From contig JAAOMT010000504.1 of assembly GCA_016748015.1 (NCBI GenBank), positions 113,741 to 177,740 of the forward strand: a DNA stretch of 64,000 nucleotides. The letters run 5' to 3'. Each line of letters opens with the position of its first letter. Within the stretch, counting starts at the first letter, position 1. The position numbers were made by a program, and so were the translations under genes. Source of the DNA: Geosiphon pyriformis. Lineage: Eukaryota; Glomeromycota; Glomeromycetes; Archaeosporales; Geosiphonaceae. This document shows, one piece after another, positions 62,433-64,000 of this stretch. Below the pieces are notes generated by a model that did not search any database, was not told the origin of the DNA, and saw nothing but the letters and a program-made list of their open reading frames with translations.

Positions 62433-64000
62433 ATGGCGACTGTCGAAAAAATTGAGAACGAGTTGAAGGATGCGAAGGAGCAGCTCGGGAACGCTGAGGC
62501 TCTATTGAAGACTTTTGAAGAGGGGAAACGTGGGCAGAAACTGAAGGTGTTGGAGGACAAGCTGTATGAGGAAGAAGAGCTCACCGAAAAGGAGAAGGAC
62601 TTATTGAAGAGGCTAGAAGAAGTGAAGAAGATGCTGGAGACGAGCAAAGATAGATGGGAGTTGCAGGTGCAAAAACTACAAAATTCTTTGATGGAAATAA
62701 CTAAGATAGGTAAGGACTTCGTGACTTGTGACTCAGGCGTTGGGGACAAAGTTTATGACCTTGGGGAATGACTCTGACTCATGCGTGTTGCACTCTTGCA
62801 ACTTCAACGTTCTTGAATGTTGTTGCACTTGCAGAACTCGAGCGTCCTCCAAAAAGACCACGCAACGGTATTGTACATTTTAACACAGATTTAAACGTTA
62901 ATGTTGATAGCCTCCCAGTTTTTAAACAATTTCAACTATAGAGACCGACAAGACTGAGTTTCTATGTGAAAACCTCATTCAGCCATTTGATACTCTGCCA
63001 ACTCATGCTGGCCAGTTGGTGGACCTCATTAATACGCCTCTTCTTGCAAAGCTTCCCGTGGTTAATTACTCGGACTTGGGAAAAGTATGACGTTGAATTT
63101 CATATTAGCTGTTCTTAATCTATTCATAATTGACAATATTATCTTATTTTGACAACTGCCAGTTTGCACAACTTGGTGACTCTATCTATTTTGATGAAAT
63201 AGATAGGGAGAGTGAATTAGCATTAGTTATCAAGAATGCCCTCTCTGAGACGAGGTTTACCCAAATTAAAACCGAAATAGAGCTGGTTGCGTATGTGGAT
63301 ATTTTAATCATACAACTCCTGGGATTACTTTGCAGTAACTCTGCTTTTCAAATCGAATTTTCCCGTAACGCGAAAGAGAAGTATGTTTTCATTTTGTATG
63401 CTGTTCTTGGTGTATATTAGTTTTTGTTTCCATGTCTAACATTAATTTTACACTTTTTTTTCTAAGGAGATATACAACGAAATCAAAAAGCACTCCAGCG
63501 ACAATAAAAAATACTAGACCTGATCTTCTTGGATATGTTAAAGATGTAGTAGTGATAAAAAATGAAGAGAAGGCTGCACGAATCGATCTTGAAACTGCCA
63601 AAGAAGAGCTCATATCCAAGTTTAGCAAGCTCGATCCATTATATTTCGGGAATATTCAATTTTTAATTTGTTTTGCTGTAGCAAAGGACATTATGTGCTT
63701 TTATGCAATTGATGGTCCCAGCAAGACGTTGGTTCCACTGTCCACAGAACTTTACCTGTATGATCTCAAAGCTCGATACACATCTATCAAGATATGCATC
63801 AATATTGTTCGTATCCTTAAAACCATGATCACAAAGAATGCCTTCCCTGCTAAAGTAATCCCTCTCGGTAAGTCACTGGACCTCGGACATTCTACAATTA
63901 CTTTCTTTGAAGACCATGTCGAGAAAGTTGTTCCGGAGAGTGAACTCTATGGCTTAGAGAAGGACTGCAAACGTGTTGATACATTAAAGGACATGTACGA
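62433..64000 (+). CDS. Crinkler-type PD-(D/E)XK nuclease (kinase) protein, 5' part
   Basis: Five exons in the window: 62433-62709, 62836-62868, 62942-63084, 63163-63380 and 63467-64000 (runs off the edge), about 401 aa visible. All introns are GT-AG (126, 73, 78 and 86 bp) and phases join consistently (1,1,0,2). The N-terminus is a Lys/Glu-rich coiled coil (residues about 5-90). Exon 2 encodes ERPPKRPRN, an NLS-like basic stretch. Exon 5 has a PD-(D/E)XK signature: PD about 242-243, EEK 257-259, then IQFLICFA. The PLYFGNIQFLICFAVA and ITFFEDHVEKVV blocks match the Crinkler-like family, whose kinase domain would lie past the window. Intact frame and far less AT-rich than the surroundings. Confidence 0.87.
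62836..62868 (+). other. 33-bp micro-exon encoding NLS-like peptide
   Basis: Flanked by cttgcag| and |GTATTG. Reads (I)ELERPPKRPRN in frame with exons 1 and 3. Skipping it would keep the frame (33 = 11 codons), so alternative splicing could remove the basic motif. Confidence 0.75.

Noticed and set aside
62414-62749. 111-aa Ser/Phe-rich minus-strand ORF
   Set aside because: Antisense shadow of the coiled-coil exon of the Crinkler-type gene.

Overview
This is an extremely AT-rich eukaryotic window, almost certainly fungal. Two intron-containing host genes carry short (67-126 bp) GT-AG introns and encode Crinkler-type PD-(D/E)XK nuclease/kinase proteins. Most of the rest is decayed retrotransposon DNA. 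The gene families and the retroelement protein signatures best fit a Glomeromycotina (arbuscular mycorrhizal) fungus of the Rhizophagus/Gigaspora kind. That assignment is inference from remembered family resemblance, not from a search.

Layout. (1) 1-8606: plus-strand Ty3/gypsy-like LTR element A, lacking its 5' end (outside the window) and ending in an LTR that sits inside a minus-strand LINE. (2) 8607-~11170: LINE copy 1 (minus), ORF1 plus the start of the endonuclease. (3) ~11171-15550: AT-rich sequence without genes. (4) 15551-23216: minus-strand LTR element B, cut off in its gag. (5) 23217-33039: plus-strand LTR element C with both LTRs. (6) 33040-~37440: LINE copy 2 (plus), 5'-truncated, with reverse transcriptase and RNase H. 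(7) ~37441-39684: AT-rich. (8) 39685-41359: host nuclease-kinase gene (minus) with a GC-richer 5' region, then a 20-N assembly gap at 41949-41968. (9) ~42885-58236: old minus-strand LTR element E, split by a solo LTR (F, 44160-45016) and by a complete plus-strand element D (47051-56976). (10) 58237-62432: AT-rich. (11) 62433 to the window end: a five-exon Crinkler-like gene that runs off the edge.

All the LTR elements belong to one family. The internal order is gag (CCHC knuckle), aspartic protease, a cysteine-rich zinc-binding-like segment, a dUTPase domain, reverse transcriptase, RNase H, integrase and a small terminal ORF. All copies are dead: CAA/CAG and TGG codons have become stops, and catalytic DSG and YLDD motifs are hit by G-to-A changes. 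Two subfamilies (A/B against C/D) differ together in the terminal ORF and in the palindromic repeats upstream of the LTR TATA box. Solo LTR F has an exact 4-bp target duplication and D a near-exact one. Removing either insert with one 4-bp copy restores the alignment of E to its relatives.

The most interesting points are the dUTPase-bearing retroelement family with its unexplained cysteine-rich partner region, the modular LTR U3 repeats, and the two nuclease-kinase genes bordering the transposon cluster, one of them with a 33-bp exon that encodes an NLS-like peptide.
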